A stretch of 64,000 nucleotides of DNA from Fragum whitleyi (GCA_948146395.1 OX411559.1:29666708-29730707), one strand, 5' to 3'; positions 11,264 to 22,800 are shown, counted from the first letter of the stretch. Notes: generated from the letters alone by a model not told the origin. Numbers and translations: made by a program.

Positions 11264-12169
11264 TAGCTCCACAGGCCGAAGGCCACTGGGACTTCGTCAT
11301 GGCCCTGTGTCCGCCTTGCGTCCGGTCGTAAGCATTTTCTTTAAAAAAAATTCTCAGAAATTAGCCAAACTTCACAGGAATGTTCCCTGGTTCTTTCAAA
11401 GTTGTTTAAGGATTTTCTATCCAATGAAAAAAGTCTTTAATGGCGTGGCTTATTTCCATAAATGGTAAAATGTGACTTTTCTGGGAACCTTATTGGTGGA
11501 AACCAAGAAATTTCACTGGAATTTTTTAGATTAGATGGAAAATCTTTAATGGGCATAGGTCATTTCTCTACATGTTATGAAGTGGAAACTTTGAAAATCG
11601 TTCTCAGAACCTAACTGATTGATAACAACCAAATTTCACCTGAATGACCCTAAAAAAACACACACATACAAAAACCCTATTGAGATTAGATTAAAAATGT
11701 GACTTGTGACTTTTATGGGGGGGGGGGGGAATCATTTCTTTTAATGTCATAAATTCGAAAGTTTGAAAATCATTTTCTCAGAACCTAATACATGTATATC
11801 AACCAAATTCACCTGAGCGATCCTTTGGTGACCCTTTGTCAGACTACAAAAACCTATTGAGATTAGATGAAAACATGTCTTTTATTGGCGTAGGTTATAT
11901 TTCTAAATGTTGTATAGTGGAAACCTTGAAAACCATTATTTAAGAACCGAACTGATAAATATCAATACAATTTTACTTGAGTGGTTCTTGGGTCATCCCG
12001 TATATTACCACACATATTGTGATAAGATGAAAAAATGGTTCTTTTATGGGCGGAGGTCATTTCTTTATATGTTATCAGTGGAAATTCTGAAAATCATTTT
12101 TCAGATCCTAAAAGATTGATTTCAACCAAATCTCAGGTCTGTGAAGCGAATCAGCCTATCAAGCTCTAG
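11264..12169 (+). mobile_element. Helitron-like modular element, copy E
   Basis: Begins TTAGCTCCACAGGCCGAAGGCCACTGGG, then GCGTCCGGTCG, degenerate 130-165 bp modules ('ctcagaacctaactgattgat', 'tgggcataggtcatttctc'), ending GTGAAGCGAATCAGCCTATCAAGCTCTAG|TT. It contains a poly-G run near 11716. It ends about 100 bp before the C1q start codon, so it forms part of that gene's upstream region. Confidence 0.7.
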
Positions 12170-12268
12170 TTGGCATAGTCTAATAATTTACATGTACATT
12201 GATAAGACTTAAAGTTTCACCAAATTTAGGACACCTTAGACTGAAATGATAAGTGGTTCAGAGAAAGC

Positions 12269-12701
12269 ATGTCTTTGATTTCTATCTTCGCTGTTTTCAT
12301 TTGTTTGTCAACGAACTCATTTGTGAAGGGACATTCATCTACAAGAAGTACAGTGCGTGACATTCTACGCCGCCTTGACGAACTGGAACTTCAAAATAGA
12401 GAACAACAAACCGAACTTGACAATCTGAAAACTGAAAATACGGGATTACATGAATCAAATGTGGCTATGAAAAAAGAGATCGAACGTCTAAACGAACGAG
12501 ATTTACAACTAACGGACAGAATAAAGCTTTTGGAGGGGAGCGAACAGATTTTAGCTTCTGAATTGGTTGAAGAGAGTAAAGGCGAAGCCGGTCCGACAGA
12601 ACATGATAGGATAGTTTCGAAAGGCTATCTGGGAAAGGCCCTTGCCTCTGTACAAGATAAAAGTATAAGGAAAGGAAATACTTCAGCAAAGAGGGAATTA
12701 G
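12269..12701 (+). CDS. C1q-domain secreted protein, exon 1 (signal peptide and coiled coil)
   Basis: ATG at 12269 opens a hydrophobic signal peptide (SLISIFAVFICLSTNSF, residues 2-18), then a heptad-rich coiled coil at about residues 30-90 (LRRLDELELQ, LDNLKTEN, IERLNERDLQL). The exon ends in phase 1 at the donor G|GTTAGT (12702). Joined to 15695-16152 it encodes 296 residues. Family knowledge: bivalve C1qDC proteins are secreted, trimerise through coiled coils, and many act as soluble pattern-recognition lectins or opsonins. The ligand here cannot be read from sequence. No collagen-like GXY region is present, as in most mollusc members. Upstream ATGs hit stops at once, which supports this start. 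Confidence 0.85.
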
Positions 12702-13024
12702 GTTAGTTAATTCAAATCATATAATGGGGCATAAAGATTGGAATTAATCTTAGCAGGCTTAATTGAAGTTGTCAATTACACGAAGTTTGCGGTGAAACCT
12801 TTTTATCGATAATATGTCTGAAATGGGACACAGTTGAGTGACAGAGGGCAATCAAGTTTTATTGATACTTTTTCAAGTCTTATGTCCCCTGTGGGTCTTT
12901 ACTGCCGAGCAGCCGTTGAGCATATCTTATGCGAAATCCTCAAATACTTCACTTAGGGTAATTGTGTATGTAATGTAGTGGCTCTGTAAATTAATCTTCG
13001 CTAGGCAGAGCCACGTCGTACGGC

Positions 13025-13992
13025 TTTAAGGTTCATGTAAAGTGTTTGAGACCAAATTTTAAGGGCACTTCATTTGCCATGAAATAGCAGTATGTTCAGG
13101 TATATTATGTATCAAAATGAAGCTTTTTATGAGCACAGACAGTTGAGCAACATAAGACTGTCATAGCTATAACGGTTTAGCCAAAACATTGTGGAAAATA
13201 TTCATTTTGTACAGAACAAGCAACTGCATGGCGGTTTGATAAAATTGGCTCATATTTTAATAAAGTATAGTCTAAAGTACTACCCAGGTACTACAACAAC
13301 CGTTGGTTTAAAACTCGGACCAAAAACGTAGTTATGCAAGCAATTTATTTTGACTTATTTTATAAACACATATGTCATTATAATTTTTTAAATGTGTAGA
13401 TCTATTTAAAGTATGATGTGTTATCACAACATAAATGGACATTAATAGTTTACATACCTGTAAGGTTGTTTAGCAATATATCAATTTCTATTTCACAGAA
13501 TAATAAATATATAGTAATTTATCATAGATAATTGAATTTAAAAAAAACTATAACTTGGAATAAATCGCAGAAAATATTTCACAATATTATGGTATAATGT
13601 TACACCATACCTAACATCTATTTTGAAAACAGACCAAACAGGTTTGACATGTATGTTGACAAAATAAATGGAAGTTGATTGTTTCAAAAGAGCCTTTTGA
13701 GACTGAAATTAATATCCATGGTTGTAGTAGTACCTGGGTACTACTTTAGACTGTACTTTGATAAAATATGAACCAATCATATCTAACCGCCATGCAGTTG
13801 CTTGTTCTGTACAAAATGACCCTTTTGCACAATGATTAGGCTATACCTCTATAGGTATGGCAGTCTTATGTTGCTCAACTGCTTGTGCTCATAGCTTCAT
13901 TTCGATATATAATATACCTGGACATACTGCTTTTTCTTGGCTAATGAAGTGCCCTTTAAATTGGGTCCCTAACTCTTTACACGAACCTTAAA
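13025..13992. mobile_element. Long-TIR (foldback-type) DNA element, 968 bp
   Basis: The two ends are inverted copies over about 280 bp. The left end TTTAAGGTTCATGTAAAG matches the reverse of CTTTACACGAACCTTAAA. Inner landmarks such as TTGTACAGAACAAGC, AAGTACTACCCAGGTACTAC and AACATAAGACTG recur inverted. The ~410-bp centre (13310-13710) has no coding frame. Arms differ by scattered substitutions, so the insertion is not very recent. Confidence 0.8.
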
Positions 13993-14585
13993 AGTTCTTC
14001 AGTTCCTATCCCCCAAAACACTAAGGGCAATGTTTATGAAATTTTGCAGGGATATTCACATCGGCCGAATTTTATATGAATATCCATTTACAATCACCTT
14101 TAACATCAGTTGCTTTGGTAACATAATATGGAATAAATCTTGCTAAATCTCCTCTACCAAAACCAATGTATAAAGACCCTAGAGTACAGAATGTATTTAT
14201 GTAATACTTTTGTTGTCTTGCCTGGGCTTCACATTAGCGCGCCCCATTTTAAAAATAAGACAGAGAAATCTTCAAATCCTTTAACTATCTTAGTATTGAC
14301 TGATGTTAACTTTTATCATGCCCAAATTGACCAGTGTGATCGTGTGTTTTCCTATCTGGAAAGGGACTGGTCCTTTGTAAAACTGGAAAGATTTAAGCAC
14401 CCTTTCTTGGTATGCATTCTCTTACACGTATGATAATCATTTCCAGTAAAATCCCGATATTGCCAAGGTCTTCAAACCAGAGCAACACGTCTCAACATGA
14501 AATAATGCAAATGCCATCTTTTATCTTGGATTCTTGAAGTATACTTCTATACAAATCACATTTTCAACCTTTACGCATTTTTTTT

Positions 14586-15670
14586 TATCTCATCCGATCA
14601 TAACGTGATCAAGCGGAGCTTTTAGTATTACCCTGAGTCTGCCGTGCGTCGTCAACAATCTTAAAACGTCTTTTCTCATGAACCGCGCGCGGGGTGGATT
14701 TCAATGAAACCTGACCAGAATGTTCCTTGGGTGACCCTCTTCAAAAATTGTTCGCGAAGTTCTGATTGTCCCGTTAATATGGGCTTGGCAGGGACTGACA
14801 TTTTTCCACTGTGAAATCTTTGAACAACTGGGCCGATTTCAATGAAATTTTGCTAGATTTTCATTGGTTGACCCTCTTCAAGAAATTGTTCACGAAATTT
14901 TGATTGGCTCATGAATATGGGAGTTGCAGGACGTGGTTTTTTCACTGTGAAATCCTTAAACGACATTAAATTTTTCCTCCTGAACTAATGGACGGATTTC
15001 ATTGAAACTTTCTCAAAACGTTCATTGGGAGATCTTTTGAGATTTTTTTGCGAAATCTTGTTTGGCCCATGAATTTAGGCGTTGCAGTGCTAGGCATTTT
15101 TCACTTTGATCTTTTTGAACGACATCTGGGCGTATTTCGATGAAACTGCTGAAATGATCCCTTGGTGATGACCCTCTTTTGATATCATTCGAAAAAGTTT
15201 GAATGGTCAAAAAATATGGGCGTGGCATTTTTTTTAACCACGAAATCGTTGAATGACATCTCCTACTTAATCGTTGGTCAAATTACAATGAAACTTCGCT
15301 TGAATGTTCCTTGGGTAACCCTCTCCAAAATTGTTTGCGAAATTTTTATTGACCCATAGATATAGACATGACGGGGCGGGGCATTTATTTTCAAAATTTT
15401 CTTACGAAAGACATCTCCTCTTTATTCAGTAGGCCAATTTCAACGAAACTTCGTCAATAAGTTACTTGGGTGACTCTTTCCAATTTGTTTTAAAAATAAT
15501 TATTAGTCTTAAAGTATTGGCTTGGTAGGGTAGGGTATCGTTTTACCTTCAGTTCGTTGAAAGACATTTCCTCCTAAAGTATTTAGCCTTTCAGTGAACT
15601 TTACAAGAATTACATAAACTGGACCATTGAAATTCAAATTCAGATGAGCTGTTTAGGGCCACCCCCCTCG
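14586..15670 (+). mobile_element. Helitron-like modular element, copy F (diverged)
   Basis: Begins TATCTCATCCGATCATAACGTGATCAAGCGGAGCT (diverged 5' palindrome). About six modules follow with 'tttcaatgaaac', 'ttccttgggtgaccctcttc' and 'aatatgggcgtggca'. It ends CAGATGAGCTGTTTAGGGCC..CCTCG|TTT. Its 3' end is 24 bp upstream of C1q exon 2. Confidence 0.65.
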
Positions 15671-15694
15671 TTTAAATACACATCTTTATTGCAG

Positions 15695-16152
15695 AATTAT
15701 CACAAGGCCATAACAGAATACGACAACTTGAGCAAGGTTCTACAATCGGTTTCCTCGCCTCCAGAAGTAGTAGTCATGCTGATCACCTTGGACAACATCA
15801 GGCTGTAGTTTTTGATAGAACCATCACTAATGTTGGTCAGGCATATCATAACTCTACCGGTACCTTCATAGCTCCTGTGTCGGGGATCTATGTGTTTTCT
15901 GTATCAATACTTGCTGCCAATGAAGCAGCACATTTCCAGTTTACCGTTAATGGACACGGGTACACGATGATGTATGCACATGGAACTGAGAGATATGAGA
16001 CAATAAGTCAAACTGTCGTATTCAAGCTTTCAAAAGGAGATGATGTAGCTATTCAGAGCGTCGACCTAGACAAATTCGTACACGGATATGACTTAAGCAC
16101 GTTTTCTGGGTTTCTTTTAGCTTCAATCGAAGGAGACATAGTGGTTGGTTGA
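15695..16152 (+). CDS. C1q-domain secreted protein, exon 2 (globular C1q domain)
   Basis: Acceptor tttattgcag; phase 1 join makes GAA-TTA-TCA. The 152 codons hold the C1q beta-sandwich core: AVVFDRTITNVGQAYHNSTG, then F.AP.SGIYVFSVS, FQFTVNG, SQTVVFKLSKGDDVAI and a closing FSGFLLAS before TGA at 16150-16152. The phenylalanine, glycine and tyrosine positions that define the C1q domain are all there, and the length (about 130 residues) is normal for it. There is no transmembrane segment or second domain. Confidence 0.9.
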
Positions 16153-17264
16153 GATACAGTCTTTAATTTACATGCCTTATCGAAATCAGATAAGAATAAA
16201 TTATACTCTTCAAAAAAAGTTCTTTGATACTGATAAAACATACGATATTTCTCAGTTCATGTAAAAACTTCGATAAATTTTGGTTGATTTGTGAACAGTA
16301 ATTAGGATGTAAGAACATCATATGTAATTGCGATAAATTACTCGTCAACGTTTCTCGATAGAGAAGTCAAAGTTAAATAACGTAAAATCTGAATTCTCAT
16401 TCAGCAAGTGCAGTTCCAGATTTAATGAATAGTCCTGATTACTCTCCATTATGTTGTGGATGAAATGCCACTATTTGATTGATTTTGAAATTGAACGTCT
16501 AGGCACACACCTTTAACGAAAAGATGTCAAGCAAACGGAGTAGCGACGTCATAAAGTTTTTGGTCGCAACAAAGCAGGCCCTATAAGACAAGCCATTGCA
16601 AATGACTTTGTTTTTTCCGGACAGACTATCTTGTACCTCTTGCACCGCTATAACATGCTTCACAGCGTTATGTATAGAGCCAGATCAGTCTGACGCTGTA
16701 TGACAACGTTCGACAAGGACGTCGAATGATGTAACGATATTTGGAATTTTTCAATCTAACTACTACGTACACGAATACTTAGGTCTCCGGTCTAAGTAGG
16801 ATCTCTGGTGAGAAAGTGTGGAACCAGATAAGGGAGGTCAATTTTGCCACTATAAGACACGTGTAACGTAACGCACTTAATCAACGTCTCTGTTACAAAT
16901 CTTTGACCAAAAAGTAATTTTGCTTTAATTCAGTTTAAAGATGCATTGACATCTTCAATGATTGACTTTGCTCATACATACAGGTATTTATGTCGAAATT
17001 AAAATATGCATATAGATCAAATGTCAAAGAATTTTCTTTGAAGAGTATATAACCAAATATACACTGTTTACTGTGTTTAATTCTTAGCACGTCGACACTT
17101 ATAGGCCTACATGAGCATTCGATATTAAGGATGCTTAATTTTTCTATTCAAATTCAGATTAAATAAAATAACCTAAGAAATAAGTTTAACCGAAGTCTGC
17201 AGCAAATCAATAGCCGTTTGTGGCAAATGCCTACCAGTCCTGACATCAGGATAATATAACGCTT
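16153..17264. other. Intergenic, nothing recognised
   Basis: AT-rich sequence downstream of the C1q gene. Short minus-strand frames overlap the C1q exon as shadows. Confidence 0.45.
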
Positions 17265-17572
17265 TTGCAAGCTGTTTTTTAGTCCGCGTTTCAAGATTTG
17301 TTTGTTTGTTTGAACGGGATTTTACACCGCTTTCGAAAATATTTCGGTTATATCGCGGCGGATGGAGCACCTAACAATGGATTCCTGGTATTTCCCACAC
17401 CAGTACTAACATTACATCTTTTCCTAGCCTCCAGCTGCTTTTCCACATAGATCTACGATAATCGACCAATTGGTCGGAGACATATGGTCGACAAATTTGA
17501 GTTCCGCTATCTGGGATCCAACCCGGGACCTCTGGAATGACAGTCCGGCGCGCTACCAAATGGGCTTTTGTT
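17265..17572 (-). repeat. tRNA-derived SINE
   Basis: Read on the minus strand from 17572: AGCGCGCCGGACTGTCATTC then AGAGGTCCCGGGTTGGATCC, a tRNA-like head with A and B boxes and an anticodon-type loop containing GTC. A body shared with other copies follows: 'AGCAGCTGGAGGCTAGGAAA', 'AATCCATTGTTAGGTGCTCC' and 'TGTAAAATCCCGTTCAAAC'. Further copies lie at 43395, 45040, 55785 (head only), 56085 and, diverged, in the 52.2/53.0-kb duplication. Confidence 0.75.
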
Positions 17573-17790
17573 ATAATATTGGTAACTACAGCAAATGAAA
17601 AACTTTGTTCGATTAATTTTAATACAAAAATCGAGTTTGGGTTGTTGTTCTTACGGCCTGTTTGTTTTTTGGGCATGCGCACTTTCTCTGTCAACACGTG
17701 TAACGTAAGATGTAAAACAAAATACTTGAAAAAATGGTGAAATAAAGATCGTTTCGAATACTGCTACGAGTTGCTATATTCTCTAAAGTA

Positions 17791-17937
17791 ATGAACAACT
17801 TTGCCCTATGGTTGTTCGTCTCCCTTATCGCCAACACTTTGATGGCGGCGGCTCTGTCGCGTTCCAAGAGAAAAGCGCTTCCACGAGCCCCCCTTTTTTT
17901 CAAAAATGTATACATGGATTTAATAAGCTTTAATTAG
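17791..17937 (+). CDS. Candidate small secreted ORF or first exon
   Basis: ATG at 17791 opens 48 codons to TAG. The first 22 residues (NNFALWLFVSLIANTLMAAA) look like a signal peptide, followed by a basic stretch SRSKRKALPR. The block is more GC-rich than its surroundings. A possible donor, AAT|GTATAC, lies near the end, so this could also be the first exon of a longer gene. I recognise no family. It may be chance. Confidence 0.3.
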   Translation: MNNFALWLFVSLIANTLMAAALSRSKRKALPRAPLFFKNVYMDLISFN

Positions 17938-18479
17938 CATAAATCAGAATGGGAATAAAGAAAAAAATAATTATACACATTTATTTAAATTTTCTTTTGA
18001 ATAAATTTTCCTTAAAAAGCAAGGTATTAAACAAACTGCACGTAACTGACAACACGTGTTTTTGGCATGCTTTAATTTACTGCATTTTGACCACGTCTCT
18101 AGTATCAAACCTGTAAATTGAAAAATTTCCCGGCTTTCATTACGACCAGTATTTTGATTACCAACTATCCATAATTAATAACCATAAACTTAATAATTGA
18201 GCCGTCTGAGAGACCTATCTAGTATTCACGGTGGAATTGTTAGCAAAACGTTGTAGAAATGAATATTAAATTGTAAAGCGGGTATCATTCAGAAACGTTT
18301 GCAAATAGTTTTGTATCCTAAACGCAGGGCTAGGAACAATAGATCAAGAGACATATTCTTTAAATCTAACAGCCATGGGAAGGTAATTGTTTTTGGTACT
18401 CTATTGACACCAATGCCTGTACTATCTTCTCTTGGTACCTATGGTAACACACGTGCTTAACGTTCTCACTCCATGTGCA
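17938..18479. other. Intergenic, nothing recognised
   Basis: AT-rich. No gene or repeat was identified with confidence. Confidence 0.4.
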
Positions 18480-18897
18480 GAACTGCCCCATATATTCGGA
18501 ACACCACTCGGCCATTTCCGTAAACTGCAATAGACGATGTATGTAAGGCGGATGGGTATGTAACAAAATTGTGCATATTGTTGGGAGGAAACAGTGTTAG
18601 AAAACTAGCGCAAAAACAACCAGCGCTCTATCATTAGATTGATATCTTTTACGGTAAAAAACGGCTGAAAAAATCTTAATTTTTGAGAATGATGCGTCAT
18701 TCTCAAAAATTAAGACTTTTTCAGCCGTTGTTTAAGAATCTCAAGTTATTTATAAAAGGATACGATGGTTTCACGTCAGTGACTTAAAACGAGTAGCGTT
18801 GGCGACGTCGAATGTTTTCACTTAGTTTCGAGGGCTAACGCCATTTTATCTGGCGTCATCAAGGTTTTCCCGCAATTGTTAAAAATAGTTCGTCTCC
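18480..18897. repeat. Dispersed repeat, two blocks shared with 33.1-33.8 kb
   Basis: Block 1 (18485-18560: cactcggccatttccgtaaactgcaata..aaggcggatgggtatgt) matches 33128-33200. Block 2 (18754-18890: cacgtcagtgacttaaaacgagtagcgttggcg..cgtcatcaaggttttcccg) matches 33660-33780. The spacing between blocks differs (about 190 versus 450 bp), so one copy has an internal insertion or deletion. The LINE begins at the end of block 2. Confidence 0.7.
18662..18727. repeat. 66-bp nearly perfect hairpin
   Basis: CGGCTGAAAAAATCTTAATT..GAGAATGA / TCATTCTC..AATTAAGACTTTTTCAGCCG around a two-to-four-base centre (TGCG). It lies between the two shared repeat blocks. Confidence 0.9.
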
Positions 18898-20601
18898 TTG
18901 AACGAAATCATCGATAAATCTGCTGAAGTAGATCCTGGAACGTTTTGGAACTTGTATGGCAAGAGAAAAAATGGTTCGAGTAATAACTATTCGTTTCACG
19001 GTTGCATGAAATTTAACGAAAATATATACCATGACCCAGAAGAAATAGCTAAACAATGGGGAAATTATTTTAGGGATATATACTCTTTTGTCATTGATAA
19101 TTCAGAATTTACTCAAACGATTAATGATACTGTTTCACAAATACAAAATGTACACAGTTTTTCTGATATCGATCAATTCAATATTGGGGACATCACGGAA
19201 GCTGTATCACATTTAAGTAAAAAAAAAAAAGCGTGTTCACATGACAATATTTCTAATGAACACATAATATATGGCTGCGATTCGCTTTTGAAAGTTTTAT
19301 TGAAACTGTATAACTACATGTTTAAATTCTCATTCATACCAAAGAAAATGAAATTCGGCCTTATAATAACACTATTCAAGGGAGGCAAGAAGAAAAAATA
19401 TGATCCTAATAACTACAGAACAATAACGCTGTCTTCAGCAATTTTGAAATTATACGAAGCTTTGATATTGAAAATAGTGAAGAAAGAAATAAGCGTGCCA
19501 TTGAACCATCTTCAATTTGGTTTTCAAAAGGGAGTTAATTGTACCATGACGCCATTCTTACTTAAAGAATCGATTCATTATGCAAAGGATTCTAGCAGTT
19601 ATTTATATACATGTTTTTTAGACATTAAGAAAGCTTTTGACAAAGTATGGCACAATGGTCTTTTTTATAAATTATTCCAAATGGGTTTAGGTACAGACAC
19701 ACTTAAAGCAGTTATGAGTATGTACGCAGAGTCTGAATCTTATGTGCTATATAGAGGGTACAAATCGGACCCATTCTCGGTTGAGGTTGGGACCAGACAA
19801 GGTGGTTTGACGTCACCATATTTCTACCTCTGCTTTATTAATGGTCTGTTATGTGAATTAGAACAAAGCAGTTTTGGTTTATTTATAGACGGGTCGCATT
19901 TACCTTGTATAACGTCTGCAGACGATATGGTTTTAGTGAGTCTATCTAGACACGGTTTACTTAGGTTAATAAATATTTGCTATTACTACTCTAGGCAATG
20001 GCTGTTTGAATATAATGCATCGAAATGTGCAGTGATTGTTTTCAATGAGAAAAAACATAGTTTTTTGCAAACGAATCGAAGATGGTTTATTGGCAATCAG
20101 TCTATTCCTGAGACCGAAAATTATGTGCACTTAGGAGTTAACTGTAATAAATATATGTGTAACTCTGAAAATGTAAATGATATTTGTCTTAAGATACGAG
20201 GGTCATTCATATCTACAACTCAGCTTGGTTTTGGTAGCGATGGTTTACATCCCTTCACACTTAAGAAAATTTACAATACGGTCGTCTTACCACGCGGGCT
20301 TTACGGAAGCGAATTATTATATTCGCTAACAAGAAACGAACTAATAAAATTAGAAAGATGTCATCGGTTTTGTCTCAAAAGTATACAAGGTATGAACGCC
20401 CAGACCCGTACAAATATTGTCCTTGGATTGATACACATGTTTGACGTGCAAACCATCGTCGAAAAACGCAAGTTGAACCTTTTTGGACAACTTTGTTTAT
20501 TAAACCCTAGCAACTTCATAAAGCAAATTTTTCTTAACTGCATGTGTAGATTTTTCTCTTCAAGTCTGTGTAAATCGGGTTATTTTACAGATACATACTA
20601 A
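18898..20601 (+). pseudogene. LINE reverse transcriptase fragment
   Basis: 567 open codons without a proper start (the first codon is TTG, and an upstream TAG closes the frame), consistent with truncation. RT motifs in order: fingers LFKGGKKKKYDPNNYR, QFGFQKG, catalytic FLDIKKAFDKV (Asp at residue 242), RQGGLTSPYFY, and the catalytic pair at residues 342-343 in SADDMV, where most LINEs have YADD or FADD. A thumb/connection region typical of animal LINEs follows (LPRGLYGSELL, RCHRFCLKSIQG). The frame breaks at TAA 20599. Confidence 0.9.
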
Positions 20602-21170
20602 TCAGATATGATTTAAAGCATTTTCTGGAATCATTTTATAAAGATGGTATATTTCCGAAGCGTTAACAATGGAAAAGTATTATAAAACGCCAAACTTCTT
20701 TGCAATTTAAAACCCGATGGCTTGAAGATATCTCGAGGAGTCAAGATTTTTACTTATTTGCCGAAATACACCCTGCCTTTTGCGAAAGTATATTTTGGCA
20801 TATAAGCAAATGCAAATTTAAATATTCTAAACATTTCAGAAATATGATAAAGATAATATCAGGATTAAGGCAGCGTAGAGAACAGAACTGTAGTAAATGT
20901 GGTTTACTCAATGCTAATGAAATTTACCATTTTCTTATTCACTGCAGTTATTTAAATGAGTCCAGGTCAAAGCTTTTTTATTCGACTGGGCAGAATTTCG
21001 GATTGGAATGTCATTCATTTTTCATTTCAGCTTCTTATGACAAGAAAATATGCATTTTGCTTGGTGCCCCAGACCCCTATTTCATAAGTCTGTTGAATGT
21101 GTCCCATATTGATTTTGTGATGTCCGTACTTTGTCACGTCAGTAATATGTGGTCAATTTTCAAAAGATAA
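20602..21170 (+). pseudogene. LINE ORF2 C-terminal part, out of frame
   Basis: In another frame the ORF continues (RYDLKHFLESFYKDG from about 20603) but is broken by a TAA near 20664, then runs open to 21170. It holds the CSKCGLLNANEIYHFLIHC motif (20889-20945), a CCHC-type cluster found at the C-terminus of many LINE ORF2 proteins. A frameshift plus a stop make the copy inactive. Confidence 0.8.
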
Positions 21171-21371
21171 AATGCCTTTGCAGATTTAGGAACCAATCAC
21201 AGCCTTATAAGGACACTGACTGATGCATTTTTTCCTTTATGTACATATGTTGTTGAACCCATTGTATTCTCTATCTTTTCATTGATTTGATTTGTAGTTA
21301 TTTATGCATATATTATTCATGTAAATCTTCATTGTAAACATGGAGGAAATAAAGATGTGAATGAATGAATG

Positions 21372-22689
21372 AAAAGCCGTGGAATGCCCAAGATATTCCA
21401 ACAAGTTTATGAATTATCACAAAAAATACAATAATTATTTGTAGTCTTAATCGAGACGTTTACATTAAAATTGCTTCAAACCAACGATATATATAAATGT
21501 AGATAAAGAAAAAACAAAGAATACGAAAAAGTTTCGATCAATGCTTATATTTGGCCGGTAACTGTTGTTTGTCGATATGCTAAGGATAAAGCCTTTCTCT
21601 TACGAAAAAGTTATCTTCAAAGGCGTTATTGAATGTGGCATGTATGGATTGGTTAAACAATTAACAATTTGTGTTTGGATGCATTTTGGTCTTCAATAAT
21701 AAATATATCAAAGATTTTCGGAACTACAACCCTTTCAATCATCCAGTGCGCACAAATATATGAACTGGTTTAGACTGGCTAACCTGTCCCAATCTACGCT
21801 ACCCTCCGATACTGGTTTAACATGGAAGAACTGAAATTCTGTTGCTTATATAAATATGCTCTTTACGAGATAAACATTCAAAAGAAAAACAAAAATCAAC
21901 TCATTATTTGCTGTTTTTCGCCGCATTCATCGTGATTTTCGATCAACTGCATGTCGCAAATCCGGTACCAAACGCTTTACGATTTTCTAGCTTTCGTTTA
22001 ACGTTGATCAAATGACGTCACTAATGGGTTTGTAAAATACCTGTCTCTAGTATCGATAGATCTAGGGGCAGTAGCCCAGTCAAACAAATATAGCGATTAC
22101 AGCACTTTGATTTCCTAAATTACCCGCCAGTTAGTATAAACTGGAAATAAATTATAATTTGATTTTATTTTTCAAAACATATGATAATTTTGTATATTAG
22201 GCAAAATCTGATTAGAAAACTGCAAATTGGCGTTTTCCGGGTTACAACTCCTTACAGAGGGCAAAAATTTGAAGTGGTGATGGACGAACGTTCCTTCTGT
22301 TTGCTGAGCACTTACAGCTAGTCCGCGGATTAATCCTGTGGTTGAGAAAAAAATATTTCAAAGTAAACAATTTATACCGTAGGCTATATCCAATTTATTT
22401 TTACTAGAAAAAGAAAGAAAAAAAAAAGATTTTTTCAAGAATAGTAATTTCAATTTCTTTTCTCTTCTGTACGATAAAAATAAATGGGCATTATCATTTC
22501 ATTGATTTTCTCTTCTAGTTATGATGATGACAAATTAATACTACTTCAGCAAGCTCGGTAGAAAAGTTTCTTTTTCTACTATTTAAATAGATCTTATTAA
22601 GTATTCACCAACAGATAATAGTAAAGAATCATATAACTCTTAAATCAAATTCAAGCTTATTCCGCAAAATCAGTGCTAATAAGCCAAAT
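21372..22689. other. Intergenic, nothing recognised
   Basis: AT-rich, with homopolymer A/T runs near 22410. No supported gene. Confidence 0.4.
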
Positions 22690-22800
22690 CAGGGCCCGAG
22701 GTTATAAGATTTTACTCAGGTTCAACTGAGAATATTCTAAAATTTTACATTTAAATAATGTATGAAAATAAAAGATAATATTAATAAGTTGTTATTTAAT
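22690..22800. repeat. Half copy of the 54.4-kb palindromic MITE
   Basis: cagggcccgaggttataagattttactcag .. tgtatgaaaataaaagataatattaataagttgttattta matches the left arm of the MITE at 54388-54628. The second arm is missing. Confidence 0.65.

Larger units (their letters stand above)
12702..15694 (+). other. C1q gene intron
   Basis: Donor GTTAGT, acceptor tctttattgcag. It contains two mobile elements: the long-TIR element 13025-13992 and Helitron-like copy F (14586-15670). Copy F ends only 24 bp before exon 2. Between them (13993-14585) no feature was recognised. Confidence 0.75.
18898..21371 (+). mobile_element. 5'-truncated LINE (non-LTR retrotransposon)
   Basis: It spans the reverse transcriptase region, a C-terminal cysteine-histidine motif, an AT-rich 3' UTR with an AATAAAG signal and a short tandem GAATGAATGAATGA tail ending near 21371. 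No endonuclease domain is upstream; sequence changes abruptly at 18897 to an unrelated dispersed repeat, as expected from 5'-truncated target-primed insertion. A frameshift and in-frame stop near 20600-20670 show decay. The 3' tandem tail fits L2/CR1/Rex-like clades; the clade is not settled. Confidence 0.85.

Noticed and set aside
12465..12689. Minus-strand frame of 74 residues
   Set aside because: Shadow of the C1q coiled-coil exon.
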